A model generated the notes under the pieces. It did not search any database, was not told the origin of the DNA, and saw only the letters and a program-made list of their open reading frames with translations. Shown here in pieces: positions 36,580 to 46,214 of a stretch of 64,000 nucleotides of DNA; position 1 is the first letter of the stretch, and each line of letters starts with the position of its first letter. A program made the position numbers and the translations under genes. This DNA comes from Nonomuraea typhae (GTDB lineage Bacteria; Actinomycetota; Actinomycetes; Streptosporangiales; Streptosporangiaceae): positions 434,001 to 498,000 of the forward strand of contig NZ_VRLV01000002.1 of assembly GCF_009760925.1 (NCBI RefSeq), read 5' to 3'.

Positions 36580-38140
36580 AGGGCACCAGGTCGCGGCGGC
36601 GCAGGAACGCCAGCCCCGCCGCGGCCAGGCCCACGGCCAGAACGGTCAGCCCGAGCAGGGCCCCCGCCGGGTCGCCCCCGCCCAGCAGCAGCGCGGGCAC
36701 GTGCACGAACGGCGACAGCTCCAGGACGAACCCGCTTGCCAGCTTGAACTCCGCCACCAGGTCCACGACCAGGATCAGCCCCAGCACGCTCCAGCTGACC
36801 GCGCCCGCCAGCCGCGGCAGCGCCCCGGACAGCAGCACCGCCACGCCGACCACGGTCCAGACCGCGGGCAGGTAGGCGAGCGTGGCGCCGGCCACCCGCA
36901 GCGCGTCGCCGTCGTAGGTGAGCCCGGCCATGGCGCCGAGCACCGCCAGCAGCAGGACCGGTCCTGCGGCGGCGTAGAACAGGTGGCCGAGCGCCCAGCG
37001 CAGCCTGCCGACCGGCCCCGACAGCAGCAGCTCGGCCCGTCCGGCCGCCTCCTCGGCGCGGGCGCGCAGCGCCGACACCAGCGCGGCCCCCGCCACGAGC
37101 TGGCTCAGCACGTAGGTGACGAAGCTGAAGAAGACGTCGGAGGCGCGCGCCCCTTCGCCGCCGATCGTCTCGGCGAGCCGGCGGAAGGCCGGGGCGCCGA
37201 GCTGGGCGTCCAGGCCGCCGGCGGCGCTGCCGAGCACGGCGCCGAGCAGGCCGAAACCGATCGCGAACCCGGCCAGCGAGCCCCGGTGCAGCCGTCCGGC
37301 CAGGGCGAACGAGCCGCTCAGCGTGCCCTCGGCCGGGCCGGGGCGGGCCGGCAGCAGGCCGCCCGCCAGGTCGCGCCGGGCGGAGAGCACGTACGCCGCC
37401 GCCGACAGCGCCGCGGTGAACGCCACCGGCAGGGCCAGCACCCACCAGTGGTCACCGGCGTAGGGCCGGGTCAGGCGGACCCAGCCGAACGGCGACAGCC
37501 ACCCCAGCCACGCGATGCCGCCGGCGTCGGCCAGCGAACGCACCGCGAACAGGGCGCCGCCGGTCGCGACGGCGAGGCCGCGAGCCGTACCGGAACCGGC
37601 GGTGAGCTGGGCGGCGACGGCGGCCACGGCCGCGAGGGCCCAGCCCGCGGCGGCGGTGGACAGGCCGAAGAGCAGCGACGAGCCGGCGGCCAGGCCGTCG
37701 GCGACCAGGCCGGGCACGCCGAGCAGGCCGAGCAGCAGGTTGGCGGCCAGCACCACGGCGAGGGCGGCGGTCAGCGGCGCGTGCCGGCCGATGACGCCGG
37801 AGGCCAGCAGCTCGCGCCGGCCGGTCTCCTCCTCCACGCGGGTGTGGCGGACGACGAGCAGGATGCTGATCAGGCCGCCGATGAGCGCGGTGGAGGAGCC
37901 GAGCGTCCAGGCGGTCAGGCCGCCGACGCCCGGGTCGTAGATGACGCCGCGCATGGCCAGCTGGGCGGGGTTGCTCATGGAGGCGGCGGCGAACACCTCG
38001 CGGCCGGCCTGGTCGGTGTACAGGCGCGCGGTACTGGCGGCGATGCTCGGCGGGAGGGCGGCGCCGATGACGATCCAGAGCGGCAGCAGGAGGCGGTCGC
38101 GGCGCAGGATGAGCCGGATCAGCGTCCACGTGCCGGTCAT
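36572..38140 (-). CDS. ABC exporter permease (tetronasin/polyketide antibiotic type)
   Basis: A 522-aa protein with about 12 hydrophobic helices in two similar halves. [19 protein letters not shown] and [26 protein letters not shown] are the repeated charged segments typical of TetV/NatB-like exporter permeases. ATG 38140 overlaps the ATPase stop by 4 bases. With the ATPase it would export a hydrophobic compound. Confidence 0.87.
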   Translation of the reverse strand: MTGTWTLIRLILRRDRLLLPLWIVIGAALPPSIAASTARLYTDQAGREVFAAASMSNPAQLAMRGVIYDPGVGGLTAWTLGSSTALIGGLISILLVVRHTRVEEETGRRELLASGVIGRHAPLTAALAVVLAANLLLGLLGVPGLVADGLAAGSSLLFGLSTAAAGWALAAVAAVAAQLTAGSGTARGLAVATGGALFAVRSLADAGGIAWLGWLSPFGWVRLTRPYAGDHWWVLALPVAFTAALSAAAYVLSARRDLAGGLLPARPGPAEGTLSGSFALAGRLHRGSLAGFAIGFGLLGAVLGSAAGGLDAQLGAPAFRRLAETIGGEGARASDVFFSFVTYVLSQLVAGAALVSALRARAEEAAGRAELLLSGPVGRLRWALGHLFYAAAGPVLLLAVLGAMAGLTYDGDALRVAGATLAYLPAVWTVVGVAVLLSGALPRLAGAVSWSVLGLILVVDLVAEFKLASGFVLELSPFVHVPALLLGGGDPAGALLGLTVLAVGLAAAGLAFLRRRDLVPSS

Positions 38141-39027
38141 CGCGCGGCCCCCTCGTAGTGGCGCAGGAACAGCTCCTCCAGCGTGGGCGGCTGGGTGGTG
38201 ATCGTGCGCACGCCGGCCCCGGCCAGCTCGCCGAGGACGGCGGTGAGCGCGTCGGCGTCCACCTGGCAGCGCATCCGCTCGCCGTCCAGGGTGAGGTCGT
38301 GCACGCCGGGCAGCCGCGCCAGGCCGGCGGCGGGGCCGATCAGCTCGGCGCTCACGGAGGTGCGGGTGAGGTGCCGCAGGTCGGCCAGGCTGCCCGACTC
38401 GACGGTACGGCCGGCCCTGATGATGCTCACGCGGTCGCAGAGCGTCTCGACCTCCGAAAGGATGTGGCTGGAGAGCAGGACGGTGCGGCCCTGGCGCTTC
38501 TCGTGCAGGACGCACTCGTTGAAGACGGCTTCCATGAGCGGGTCGAGGCCGGAGGTGGGCTCGTCCAGGATGAGCAGCTCGGTGTCGGAGGCGAAGGCGG
38601 CCACGAGCGCGACCTTCTGCCGGTTGCCCTTGGAATAGGTGCGGCAGCGCTTGCGCGGGTCGAGTTCGAAGCGGTCGAGCAGGTCCTTCTTGCGCCGGGG
38701 GTCGAGGCCGCCGCGCACCCGGCCGAGCAGGTCGACGACCTCGCCGCCGGTCAGCGACGGCCACAGGGTGACGTCGCCGGGCACGTAGGCCAGGCGGCGG
38801 TGCAGCTCGGTGGCGTCCTGCCACGGGTCGCCGCCGAGCAGCGACGCCTCGCCGCCGTCGGCGCGCATCTGGCCGAGCAGGACGCGGATGGCGGTGGTCT
38901 TGCCCGCGCCGTTGGGACCGAGGAAGCCGTGCACCTCGCCCGTCTTGACGCTGAGGTTCAGCCCGTCCAGGGCCCTTGCCCGGCCGAAGGTCTTGACCAG
39001 GCCCTTGGTGTGCACTGCGGTGCTCAT
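38137..39027 (-). CDS. ABC exporter ATP-binding protein
   Basis: A 296-aa ATPase. Walker A is GPNGAGKTT, the signature is the atypical YSKGNRQKV found in this exporter group, and Walker B is [13 protein letters not shown] followed by SSHILSE. The C-terminal 70 residues form the usual extension of drug exporters. It overlaps the TetR gene by 4 bases and the permease by 4 bases. Confidence 0.92.
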   Translation of the reverse strand: MSTAVHTKGLVKTFGRARALDGLNLSVKTGEVHGFLGPNGAGKTTAIRVLLGQMRADGGEASLLGGDPWQDATELHRRLAYVPGDVTLWPSLTGGEVVDLLGRVRGGLDPRRKKDLLDRFELDPRKRCRTYSKGNRQKVALVAAFASDTELLILDEPTSGLDPLMEAVFNECVLHEKRQGRTVLLSSHILSEVETLCDRVSIIRAGRTVESGSLADLRHLTRTSVSAELIGPAAGLARLPGVHDLTLDGERMRCQVDADALTAVLGELAGAGVRTITTQPPTLEELFLRHYEGAAR

Positions 39028-39659
39028 TGGCGTTCCTCGAGCTTCTCGATGCCCGTCCGCGCCTGCTCGAAGAGCTCGCGGCCGAGGAATTCCGGTTTGA
39101 TGAGGTCGAGCTGGGCCTTGCCGGCGCGCAGGGCGCCGTCGGCGGTGAACAGGCCGGTGCCGAGCGCGCGGGAGACGTGCTCGTGCAGCACGGTGATGCC
39201 GAGCTTCATGGCCGTCAGCACGGTGGCGCGGGCGCGGTGGTCGGCCTGCGGGTCGTCGCTCCTGGTCAGGTGCTCCTCGGTGACGCTGACGAGCTCGTCG
39301 AACATGGCCGCGGCGCCGGGCGAGCCGTCGACGAGCGCGCGGCCGAGGTACTGCATGAGCGGGGGCGCGGTGCGGTGGACGTTCTCGATGAAGTCGGGGT
39401 CCTCCAGGTTGTGCTCGGTGACCCCGGCCTGCACCTGGGCGCGGATGTAGGACAGGACATACTCGTCGCAGGCGGCCCGCAGGTCGTCCTTGGACCCGAA
39501 GTGGTGCTGGACCAGGCCGGGTGAGACCCCGGCCGCCTCGGCGATGCCGCGGATCGTGGTGGCCCTGACGCCTTGACGGGCGAACAGGGCCATGGCGACG
39601 TCCCTGATGCGGGCGCGGGCCGTCAGATCCTCGTCAGAAACTGGTCGCATGTCCACCAT
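39024..39659 (-). CDS. TetR-family regulator of the ABC exporter
   Basis: About 211 aa. The N-terminal HTH ([43 protein letters not shown]) is classic TetR. ATG 39659 is taken as start; ATG 39650, preceded by GGTGG, is nearly as good. It is the first gene of the operon and is followed (4-base overlap) by the ATPase. Two palindromic sites directly upstream suggest autorepression relieved by the exported compound. Confidence 0.88.
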   Translation of the reverse strand: MVDMRPVSDEDLTARARIRDVAMALFARQGVRATTIRGIAEAAGVSPGLVQHHFGSKDDLRAACDEYVLSYIRAQVQAGVTEHNLEDPDFIENVHRTAPPLMQYLGRALVDGSPGAAAMFDELVSVTEEHLTRSDDPQADHRARATVLTAMKLGITVLHEHVSRALGTGLFTADGALRAGKAQLDLIKPEFLGRELFEQARTGIEKLEERQ

Positions 39660-39662
39660 GCT

Positions 39663-39694
39663 ATACACATGTATTGGCGACCATACAGATGTTC
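39663..39694. promoter_or_regulatory. Tandem operator upstream of the TetR gene
   Basis: ATACA-CA-TGTAT (39663-39674) is an inverted repeat. A second, weaker copy ATACA-GA-TGTTC starts at 39683, exactly 20 bp away, two helical turns. TetR proteins bind such dyads, often as two dimers. The TetR start lies a few bases away. Confidence 0.55.
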
Positions 39695-39703
39695 AGTAGT
39701 ATT

Positions 39704-41191
39704 TTACAGTCGGCGATAGCGTGCGCTCCTGGCCTCCTTGCGCTCCTGCGGGCTCAGCCGCAACACACTCGCGATCTCGTACTCCAGTGCCCGCCCCACC
39801 CGCTCGGCGAAGGCCCGCGGCTCGTAGGCGGCGTCCGGCATCTCGGGCACCACCCGGTCCACGATGCCGTTCCTGCGCAGGTCGGTGGCGCGCACGCCCT
39901 GCGCCTGGGCGATCTCCGGGGCGAAGTCCACGCTGCGATACAGGATCGCCGAGGCGCCCTCGGGCGGCAGCGGCGACAACCACGCGTGCTGCGCGGCCAG
40001 CACCCGGTCGGCCGGCAGCAGCGCCAGCGCCGCCCCGCCCGCGCCCTCGCCCATCAGCAGGCAGACGGTCGGCGCCTCCAACGCGACCAGGTCGGCCAGG
40101 CAGCGAGCGATCTCCCCCGCCAGCCCGCCCTCCTCCGCCGCCTTGGACAACGCCGCGCCCGCCGTGTCGATGACCGTGACCAGCGGCAGCCCCAGCTCCG
40201 CGGCCAGCCGCATGCCGCGCCTGGCCACCCGCAGCCCCGCGGGCCCCAGCGGCGCCCCGACCCGCTGGCGGCGCCGGTCCTGGCCCAGCACCACGGCCGG
40301 CGCCGCCCCGAACTTGGCCAGCGCCAGGATCAGCCCCGGCTCGTTCTCGCCCTCGCCGCTGCCGTTGAGCGGCGTCACCTCGGCGGCGGCCAGCTTCAGC
40401 AGGGTCCGCACGCCCGGCCGGTCGTCGCGGCGCGAGCGCGTGATCGCCTCCCACGCCTCCACCGGGCGCAGGTCCTCCTCCGGCGGCTCCCCCGGCTCCA
40501 GCTCCGCGGTCGGGGCGCACAACACGTTCAGCGCCCGGATCGCGATCGAGCGCGCCGCCTCCGCCGAGACGACCGCGTCGACCAGCCCGTGCTTGTAGAG
40601 GTTCTCCGACACCTGCACGCCCTCGGGAAACGGGTAGCCGTGCAGCGACTCGAACACCCTCGGCCCGAGAAACCCGATCAGCGCCCCCGGCTGGGCCGCG
40701 GTCACGTGCCCGAGCGAGCCCCAGGACGCCAGCACCCCGCCCGTCGTCGGATGCCGCAGATACACCAGGTACGGCAGGCCGGCCGCCCGGTGCGCCTGCA
40801 CCGCCTGGGTGACCTTCACCATCTGCACGAAGGCCAGCGCGCCCTCCTGCATCCTGGTGCCGCCGGAGGCCGGGGCGGCCAGCAGCGGCAGCCTCTCGGC
40901 GGTGGCCCGCTCGACGGCCGCGGTGATCCGCTCGGCCGCCGCCACCCCGATCGACCCGGCCAGGAAGGTGAACTCGCTGGCCACCACCGCCACGCGGCGC
41001 CCTTCCAGCAGGCCCTCGCCGGTCACCACCGACTCGTCGTAGCCCGACTTGGCCCGGGCGGCGGCCAGTTCGTCGGCGTAGGAGGAGTCGCGGCGCGCCG
41101 GGTCGAGCGGCGGCGCGTCCCACGATCGCCACGAGCCCTCGTCCAGGACCGCGTGGATCAGCGCCCGTGCGTCGGGGCGGCTGTCGGTCAT
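39704..41191 (-). CDS. Acyl-CoA carboxyltransferase, fused beta-alpha subunits (AccD-AccA type)
   Basis: A 495-aa protein. The N-terminal half resembles the beta (AccD) carboxyltransferase (APASGGTRMQEGALAFVQM, GGVLASWGSLGHV) and the C-terminal half the alpha subunit (VTVIDTAGA, MGEGAGGAALALLPADRVLA). The N-terminal zinc finger of AccD is missing. Such fusions transfer carboxyl from biotin to acetyl- or another acyl-CoA. ATG 41191 overlaps the CoA-transferase stop by 4 bases. No biotin carboxylase or BCCP gene is nearby. Confidence 0.85.
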   Translation of the reverse strand: MTDSRPDARALIHAVLDEGSWRSWDAPPLDPARRDSSYADELAAARAKSGYDESVVTGEGLLEGRRVAVVASEFTFLAGSIGVAAAERITAAVERATAERLPLLAAPASGGTRMQEGALAFVQMVKVTQAVQAHRAAGLPYLVYLRHPTTGGVLASWGSLGHVTAAQPGALIGFLGPRVFESLHGYPFPEGVQVSENLYKHGLVDAVVSAEAARSIAIRALNVLCAPTAELEPGEPPEEDLRPVEAWEAITRSRRDDRPGVRTLLKLAAAEVTPLNGSGEGENEPGLILALAKFGAAPAVVLGQDRRRQRVGAPLGPAGLRVARRGMRLAAELGLPLVTVIDTAGAALSKAAEEGGLAGEIARCLADLVALEAPTVCLLMGEGAGGAALALLPADRVLAAQHAWLSPLPPEGASAILYRSVDFAPEIAQAQGVRATDLRRNGIVDRVVPEMPDAAYEPRAFAERVGRALEYEIASVLRLSPQERKEARSARYRRL

Positions 41192-42345
41192 CGCTCGCGC
41201 TCCTCCAGCCAGGCCAGGACCGCCGCGCCGTCCTGGCCCAGCGCGGGCGGGGCCGTGTGCTCGGCCGGCGGCAGGCCGTCGAAGCGCAGGGCCGGGCCGG
41301 GCAGCTCGATGCGGCCCAGGACCGGGTGCTCGACCGTGACGACGAGTCCCTGCGAGCGAGTCTGCTCCCATCCGTAGACCTCGTCGAGCGAGCGGATCGC
41401 CCCGGCCGGGACGCCCAGCTCGCCGAGCTTGGCCAGCCAGTGGGCGCGGGTGTGGGTGGCCAGGGTCTTCTCCATGTCGTCGATGAGGTCGCCGCGATGC
41501 TGGAAGCGGTCGGGGTTAGTGCGATATTTCGGGATTTCTGGGTCTATGCCGAGGAGGGTGGCGACTTTTCGCCATTGGACGTCGTTTGCGACGGCGATCT
41601 GGAGCAGGCCGTCACCGCAGCGGAACGCCCCGTAAGGGGCGATGGACACGTGATGGTTGCCGTTGGCCCTGGGGACCTGGCCGGCGACCGTGTAGGCGGT
41701 GCCGTGGTAGGAGTGCACGCCGGTCACGGCGGCCAGCAGCGAGGTGCGCACGACCCTGCCCACGCCCGTGCGCTCGCGCTCGAACAACGCCGCGGCCACG
41801 CCGTACGCGCCGTGGATGCCCGCGAGCAGGTCGGCGATGGAGGCCCCGACCCGGTAGGGCTCCTCGGGGCTGGGCCCGGTCAGCGACATGAGGCCCGCCT
41901 CGCCCTGGGCGATCTGGTCGTACCCCGGCCGCGCGCCCTCCGGGCCGTCGTGGCCGAAGCCCGTGATGGACAGCACCACCAGCCGCGGGTTCAGCTCGTG
42001 CAGCCGCTGCGCGGGGAATCCGAGCCGGTCCAGCACCCCGGTGCGGAAGTTCTCGATGAGGACGTCGCTCTGCCGTACCAGCCGCTCCGTGAGCTCCTTG
42101 CCCTCCGTGCTCTTGAGGTCGATGGCGATGGAGAGCTTGTTGCGATTTGCCGCCAGGAAATACGTGGATATGTCGGCATCTGGCCCGACGAATGGCGGCC
42201 CCCAGCCCCGCGACTCGTCACCCCCGTCAGGATGCTCCACCTTGATCACCTTGGCGCCCAGGTCACCGAGCATCTGCGCCGCGTGCGGACCTGCGAGGGC
42301 CCTGGACAGATCGAGCACGACGATGTCGCCGAGAGGTCCGAGCAA
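41188..42345 (-). CDS. CaiB/BaiF (family III) CoA-transferase
   Basis: About 385 aa. VVLDLSRALAGPHAAQMLGDLGAKVIKVE, LSIAIDLKSTEGKEL, DVLIENFRTGVLDRLG and the catalytic Asp in GYDQIAQGEAGLMS identify a family III CoA-transferase. TTG 42345 fits a GGAGG site with a 6-base spacer; TTG 42351 directly abuts the site. It couples to the carboxyltransferase, suggesting activation of an acid to its CoA ester before or after carboxyl transfer. Confidence 0.87.
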   Translation of the reverse strand: MLGPLGDIVVLDLSRALAGPHAAQMLGDLGAKVIKVEHPDGGDESRGWGPPFVGPDADISTYFLAANRNKLSIAIDLKSTEGKELTERLVRQSDVLIENFRTGVLDRLGFPAQRLHELNPRLVVLSITGFGHDGPEGARPGYDQIAQGEAGLMSLTGPSPEEPYRVGASIADLLAGIHGAYGVAAALFERERTGVGRVVRTSLLAAVTGVHSYHGTAYTVAGQVPRANGNHHVSIAPYGAFRCGDGLLQIAVANDVQWRKVATLLGIDPEIPKYRTNPDRFQHRGDLIDDMEKTLATHTRAHWLAKLGELGVPAGAIRSLDEVYGWEQTRSQGLVVTVEHPVLGRIELPGPALRFDGLPPAEHTAPPALGQDGAAVLAWLEERER

Positions 42346-42383
42346 GATCAACCTCCAACACGGGGAAAGTCAATATTCTCAGC

Positions 42384-42414
42384 TTGCCAGGTACGTTCTG
42401 TCGCCCCCTACCCT
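42384..42414 (+). promoter_or_regulatory. Possible promoter of the P-loop kinase gene
   Basis: TTGCCA (42384-42389) and TACCCT (42409-42414) with a 19-bp spacer; the GTG start is 7 bases downstream, consistent with leaderless transcription. The spacer is long, so the call is tentative. Confidence 0.35.
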
Positions 42415-42421
42415 CGACAGG

Positions 42422-42952
42422 GTGCAAAGCCTCGCCCGGCGCATCCGCGCCCTGCCGCCCTCCTGCGGCCCCGTCCGCCTGATCGCGGTCGACGGCCCCG
42501 CCGGCGCGGGCAAGACCACCTTCGCCGACCGGCTCGGCGCCGCCCTGGACGCGCAGGTGATCCACAGCGACGACTTCCCCGTGCCCTGGTCGGAGGGGCC
42601 GGGCGCCTGGTTCCACGCCCTGCGCTCCCAGGTGCTCGACCCCCTCGCCGGCGGCCGCCCCGGCCGCTTCCGCCGCTACGACTGGGTGACGGCCCGCTAC
42701 GGCGCCCCGGTGGACGTCCCCGCCGCCCCCGTCGTCGTGATCGAGGGCGTCGGTACGGCCCGCCGCGACGCCGACCACCTCCTGGCCTTCCGGGTCTGGC
42801 TGGAGGCCGCCTGGGAAACCCGCTGGGAACGCGTCCTGACCAGGGACGGCGCCGCCCTGGAACCCGAATGGCGCACCTGGTTCACGGCCGAGGAGCAGTG
42901 GTTCGCCGAGGACGCCACCCGCTCCCGCGCCGACCTCGTCATCACCACCTGA
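42422..42952 (+). CDS. Small P-loop kinase (uridine kinase-like)
   Basis: A 176-aa protein with Walker A DGPAGAGKTTFADRL, an HSDDF segment typical of uridine/pantothenate kinase-like proteins and a VVIEGVGTARRD Walker B-like strand. GTG 42422 was chosen because the conserved part begins soon after; no ribosome site is visible. It is divergent from the CoA-transferase and convergent with the DUF4407 gene. Substrate unknown. Confidence 0.8.
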   Translation: MQSLARRIRALPPSCGPVRLIAVDGPAGAGKTTFADRLGAALDAQVIHSDDFPVPWSEGPGAWFHALRSQVLDPLAGGRPGRFRRYDWVTARYGAPVDVPAAPVVVIEGVGTARRDADHLLAFRVWLEAAWETRWERVLTRDGAALEPEWRTWFTAEEQWFAEDATRSRADLVITT

Positions 42953-42968
42953 GCACGCCGCACCGGCG

Positions 42969-44570
42969 CTACAGCCGCGCCGCCAGATCCGCGCGCAGGC
43001 GATCCAGGTCCACCTCGTGGCGGGCCCGCGACCGGCGATCGGCCCGCGACAACGTGCGCAGTTCCTCGTCGGCGGCCAGCATGTTCCGGCGCAGCTCCAC
43101 CTCGTTCGCCCGCTCCTGCATACGGCGGCGCACCTCCAGCCGCCGCGTCACCAGCTCGTCATAGGTCGTCGTCGGCGACAGGAACTTCACCAGCGCCGGC
43201 ATCACGTCGATCACGATGAAGAAGAGCGTGACCAGCCAGATCGCGACGAACAGCATCCCACTCCGGTCCTTCAGCACGCCCAGCGCCTCCAGGCGTTCCA
43301 GCAGGCCGATGTGTCCCTGCTGGGCGCGGCGTTCCGCCACCTTCTGCTGGATCTTGGCGGACAGGTCCCTGGCGTAGGTGGTGCTGGAGGCGCCCAGGTC
43401 GGTGTTCAGGCGGGTGAGGCGGTCGTTGAGGGAGGCGAGCGTGGCCGTGTTCGCGGCGAGCTTGCTGTCCTCGGCGAACGCGTCGGCCTCGGCGCGATTG
43501 CGGGCGCAGTTGGGGCCCTCGCCGGCCCGGCCGGTCAGGCCCGCGCCACCGGTGCCGTTGCACTCGCGGCGGGCCAGATCCTGGCGGCGGGCCAACTCCG
43601 CGCGGTCGGCGGCGACCTTCCCGGTGAGCTCGTCGTGCTGGCGTTTGAGCTGGTCGCGCTCGGCCAGGCGTTCGGTGGGCGCTCCTGCCAGCGACAACGT
43701 CAGCGCCTTGGCCGCACAGCCGGCCGGTGCGGCCGGGATGCCGCCCGAGGCGTCAGGGGCCGGGTTGCATCGTTTCAACGCGTCCTCGTAGGCGAGGTTG
43801 GCGGTGGAGCGGGTCAGTTTCACCTGCTCCTGAACGGCCGAGTCGAAGACGGCCAGCACCACCGGCTCCGCGATGATCACACCGAGGAGGGTCGCGACGA
43901 TCAGCCGGGGAAGCATGATCGTGAGTTTCTTCGTCCAGCCCATCACCCCGTGCCCGCCGGCCACCAGCCACCGGTCGAAGTTCCCGATCAGGATCGCCCA
44001 CAACACCGCGAGCGGCACCGCCACCAGCAGGGTCCACCCGCCGCCGAACACCATGACCAGCGCGGCCAGCATCGACACGAACGCCACCGCCGCCGTCCCC
44101 AGCACCACACCGCCGAGGCCCGTGTACCGGGGCCGCTCCTCGGGCACCCGGTCCAGCAGCCCCTCGTCCACCCCGGCCAGCACCCGCACCCACCGCGCCA
44201 CCTCCCACCGCCTGCCCCTGGACATGCCCCGGACGCCTTCGGGATGCGGCGCGCCCAGCTCCGAACCTGGCCCGCCGGACTCAGATCGCGGCCGGCCGAA
44301 CTCCGGATCCGGCCGGCCGAACTCGGGCCGTGGCTGCTCCACGGTGTCGCCCACCCTGAACGCGCGGTAGTCGGCGGTCTCCTCCCCGCCTCCCTCGGGC
44401 GCGAACGCGCGATACCGGTCGGTCGGGGCATCCGGGTGGTACGGCAGGGCGGGGTCCGCCCCGACACCCTCGTGGTGGCGCTCGTCCCGGTCCGCCTGGC
44501 TGCCGGTGTGGTGATGCTCGTCCCGGTCCGCCCGGCTGCCGGTGTGGTGGTGCTCGTCCCCGTTGGTCAC
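42969..44570 (-). CDS. DUF4407-type membrane protein with coiled coil
   Basis: A 533-aa protein. The N-terminus has a 13-residue His/Asp repeat (DEHHHTGSRADR, DEHHHTGSQADR, DERHHEG) and RPEFGRPDPEFGRP repeats. Four helices follow: two near 150-200 ending IGNFDRW, one near 225-245 and one near 450. Between the last two lies a long charged coiled coil. GTG 44570 overlaps the upstream gene by 4 bases. The molecular role of DUF4407 is not known. Confidence 0.78.
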   Translation of the reverse strand: MTNGDEHHHTGSRADRDEHHHTGSQADRDERHHEGVGADPALPYHPDAPTDRYRAFAPEGGGEETADYRAFRVGDTVEQPRPEFGRPDPEFGRPRSESGGPGSELGAPHPEGVRGMSRGRRWEVARWVRVLAGVDEGLLDRVPEERPRYTGLGGVVLGTAAVAFVSMLAALVMVFGGGWTLLVAVPLAVLWAILIGNFDRWLVAGGHGVMGWTKKLTIMLPRLIVATLLGVIIAEPVVLAVFDSAVQEQVKLTRSTANLAYEDALKRCNPAPDASGGIPAAPAGCAAKALTLSLAGAPTERLAERDQLKRQHDELTGKVAADRAELARRQDLARRECNGTGGAGLTGRAGEGPNCARNRAEADAFAEDSKLAANTATLASLNDRLTRLNTDLGASSTTYARDLSAKIQQKVAERRAQQGHIGLLERLEALGVLKDRSGMLFVAIWLVTLFFIVIDVMPALVKFLSPTTTYDELVTRRLEVRRRMQERANEVELRRNMLAADEELRTLSRADRRSRARHEVDLDRLRADLAARL

Positions 44571-45388
44571 GCAGCCTGCTCCCCGTCGGTGCTCTCGTCC
44601 TTGCGGCGCCCGAACCGGTCCGTCCGGCACCGTTCCTCTTCCCGCTCCCGCCCGGCCTCCCGCTCCGGTCCGGATTCCCGCTCAGGCGCGGCCTCCCGCG
44701 CCCGGTCGCGCTCCCCGCGCAGGTACGCCACCAGTTCGCCGGGCTCGATGCCGCCCTGGAGGTGACCGGCCAGCATCGCGACCAGCGGATCCCCGTCCAC
44801 CTCCCTGGCCAGGGCGACCGCGTCCGCCCAGGTGCGCCGCCGGCTCTCCTGGCCGGCTGCCTCGTGCCGCCAGCGCGGCCGTTCCTCCGCCTCGCCCTCC
44901 CGCGCCCGCCGTACCGTGGTCGCGATCACCGACATGCCGGCCGCCTCGAACGGCACGAGCGCCAGATGAGCTTTGACCAGCGCCGCGGGGGCGTCGCCGC
45001 CCAGAGGCAGGTGGTCGAGGTGGGCGAGCAGGTGCGGGCCGATCTCGGTCAGCCCGTCGCGGACCACGGCCACGGGGTCGTGGACCGTGCAGGCGAACGT
45101 CACCACCACCCGCTCCTCGCCCGCCCCCGGCAGTTCGACCGTCACCTGCGCGTCCCTGCTCAGGTCCACGACGCTGACGGCGCCGGCCCCGGCGGGCGGG
45201 CGGCCACCGCGGCCGCGGGCGTGGACGTGCCGGTCGCCGATCGTGTAGATCAGCGCCTCGTGGGCGTGCGGCGCGAGCCTGTCGGCGCCGTCCCCGCGCG
45301 CGCCTGTCCGGAGCCTCCGGAGCAGCCCGCCCAGGCGGCCGCGCGGGGTCAGGCGCCGCTGCTCCACGATCGGATATGACCTCTTCAT
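44567..45388 (-). CDS. Hypothetical protein coupled to the DUF4407 gene
   Basis: A 273-aa soluble protein. ATG 45388 was chosen because the sequence upstream is not coding-like. The central part (VVVTFACTVHDPVAVVRDGL, LVPFEAAGMSVIATTVRRARE) is vaguely reminiscent of SPFH/PHB proteins but not diagnostic. The C-terminal 45 residues are strongly charged (Glu/Arg). Its stop overlaps the DUF4407 start (GTGA), so the two proteins likely work together. Confidence 0.65.
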   Translation of the reverse strand: MKRSYPIVEQRRLTPRGRLGGLLRRLRTGARGDGADRLAPHAHEALIYTIGDRHVHARGRGGRPPAGAGAVSVVDLSRDAQVTVELPGAGEERVVVTFACTVHDPVAVVRDGLTEIGPHLLAHLDHLPLGGDAPAALVKAHLALVPFEAAGMSVIATTVRRAREGEAEERPRWRHEAAGQESRRRTWADAVALAREVDGDPLVAMLAGHLQGGIEPGELVAYLRGERDRAREAAPERESGPEREAGREREEERCRTDRFGRRKDESTDGEQAA

Positions 45389-45471
45389 GCTCACCACAAA
45401 TGCCAGAGCATATGTCACCTTTTGATAACCAACGCCCCTTTTGAGGTAGCCGCGGGAGATGGGGAAGGTGG

Positions 45472-46149
45472 TCACGCCAGGTGCGTGACGTCGTTGAACG
45501 CCTGCACCTCCATCCGCCCGTCCACCGCACGCCACGTGGACAGCGAAGCATTGAGAATCGGCGTGAACCGGTGGATCTCCGCCAGCGCCGCGTCCGGAGT
45601 CCCCGCGAACACGTGCCGCAGGAGCAGCACCACCGCGTCGTGCGCCACGATCAGCACGCGCCGCCCGTCGGCCGCCTCCCTCAGATCGGCGAGGAAGGCG
45701 CGCAGCCGTACCACGACGTCGCCGAAGGACTCACCGCCGGCCGGCCGGTAGGAGTACTCCCCCGCGGCCAGGAACCGGGTCACCTCCTCGGGGAACCGCT
45801 CGACGACGGCCGCCCGGTTGTAGCGGGCCAGCGCGCCCATCTCCCGGTCGCGCAGCCGATCGTCCACCGTGAGCGGCAGCCCCGCGACGCCCCACGCCCG
45901 CTGCGCCACCGCCCAGGTCTCGCGCGCCCGCGGGTACGGCGAGCACCACACGACCTCCGGCGCGTCGGCGGCGGCGAGTCCGGCCAGCGTCCTGCCCACC
46001 GCCGCCGCCTGCCGTCTGCCCAGGTCGGTCAGCGCGACCTCGTGGTCACCCCGGTCGTACACCAGCGGCCGGCCCCCGGACAGCTCGTGGGCCAGGTTGG
46101 CCTCGCTCTGCCCGTGGCGCACCGCGATGATCCGCGTTGGTCCGCTCAT
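45472..46149 (-). CDS. Histidine phosphatase family protein
   Basis: A 225-aa phosphoglycerate mutase-like phosphatase. The RHG motif is VRHGQSEANL, followed by the arginine in YPRARETW, the Glu in RDREMG and the second His in VLIVAHDAVVLL. ATG 46149. Substrate unknown. It stands alone with 65-83 bp on either side. Confidence 0.88.
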   Translation of the reverse strand: MSGPTRIIAVRHGQSEANLAHELSGGRPLVYDRGDHEVALTDLGRRQAAAVGRTLAGLAAADAPEVVWCSPYPRARETWAVAQRAWGVAGLPLTVDDRLRDREMGALARYNRAAVVERFPEEVTRFLAAGEYSYRPAGGESFGDVVVRLRAFLADLREAADGRRVLIVAHDAVVLLLRHVFAGTPDAALAEIHRFTPILNASLSTWRAVDGRMEVQAFNDVTHLA

Positions 46150-46214
46150 GAGCCCATGCTGCCACGGGTCCCGGTTGTCGCCTCGACCCGCCCTTTACAA
46201 AGTAGATCTGGGTG

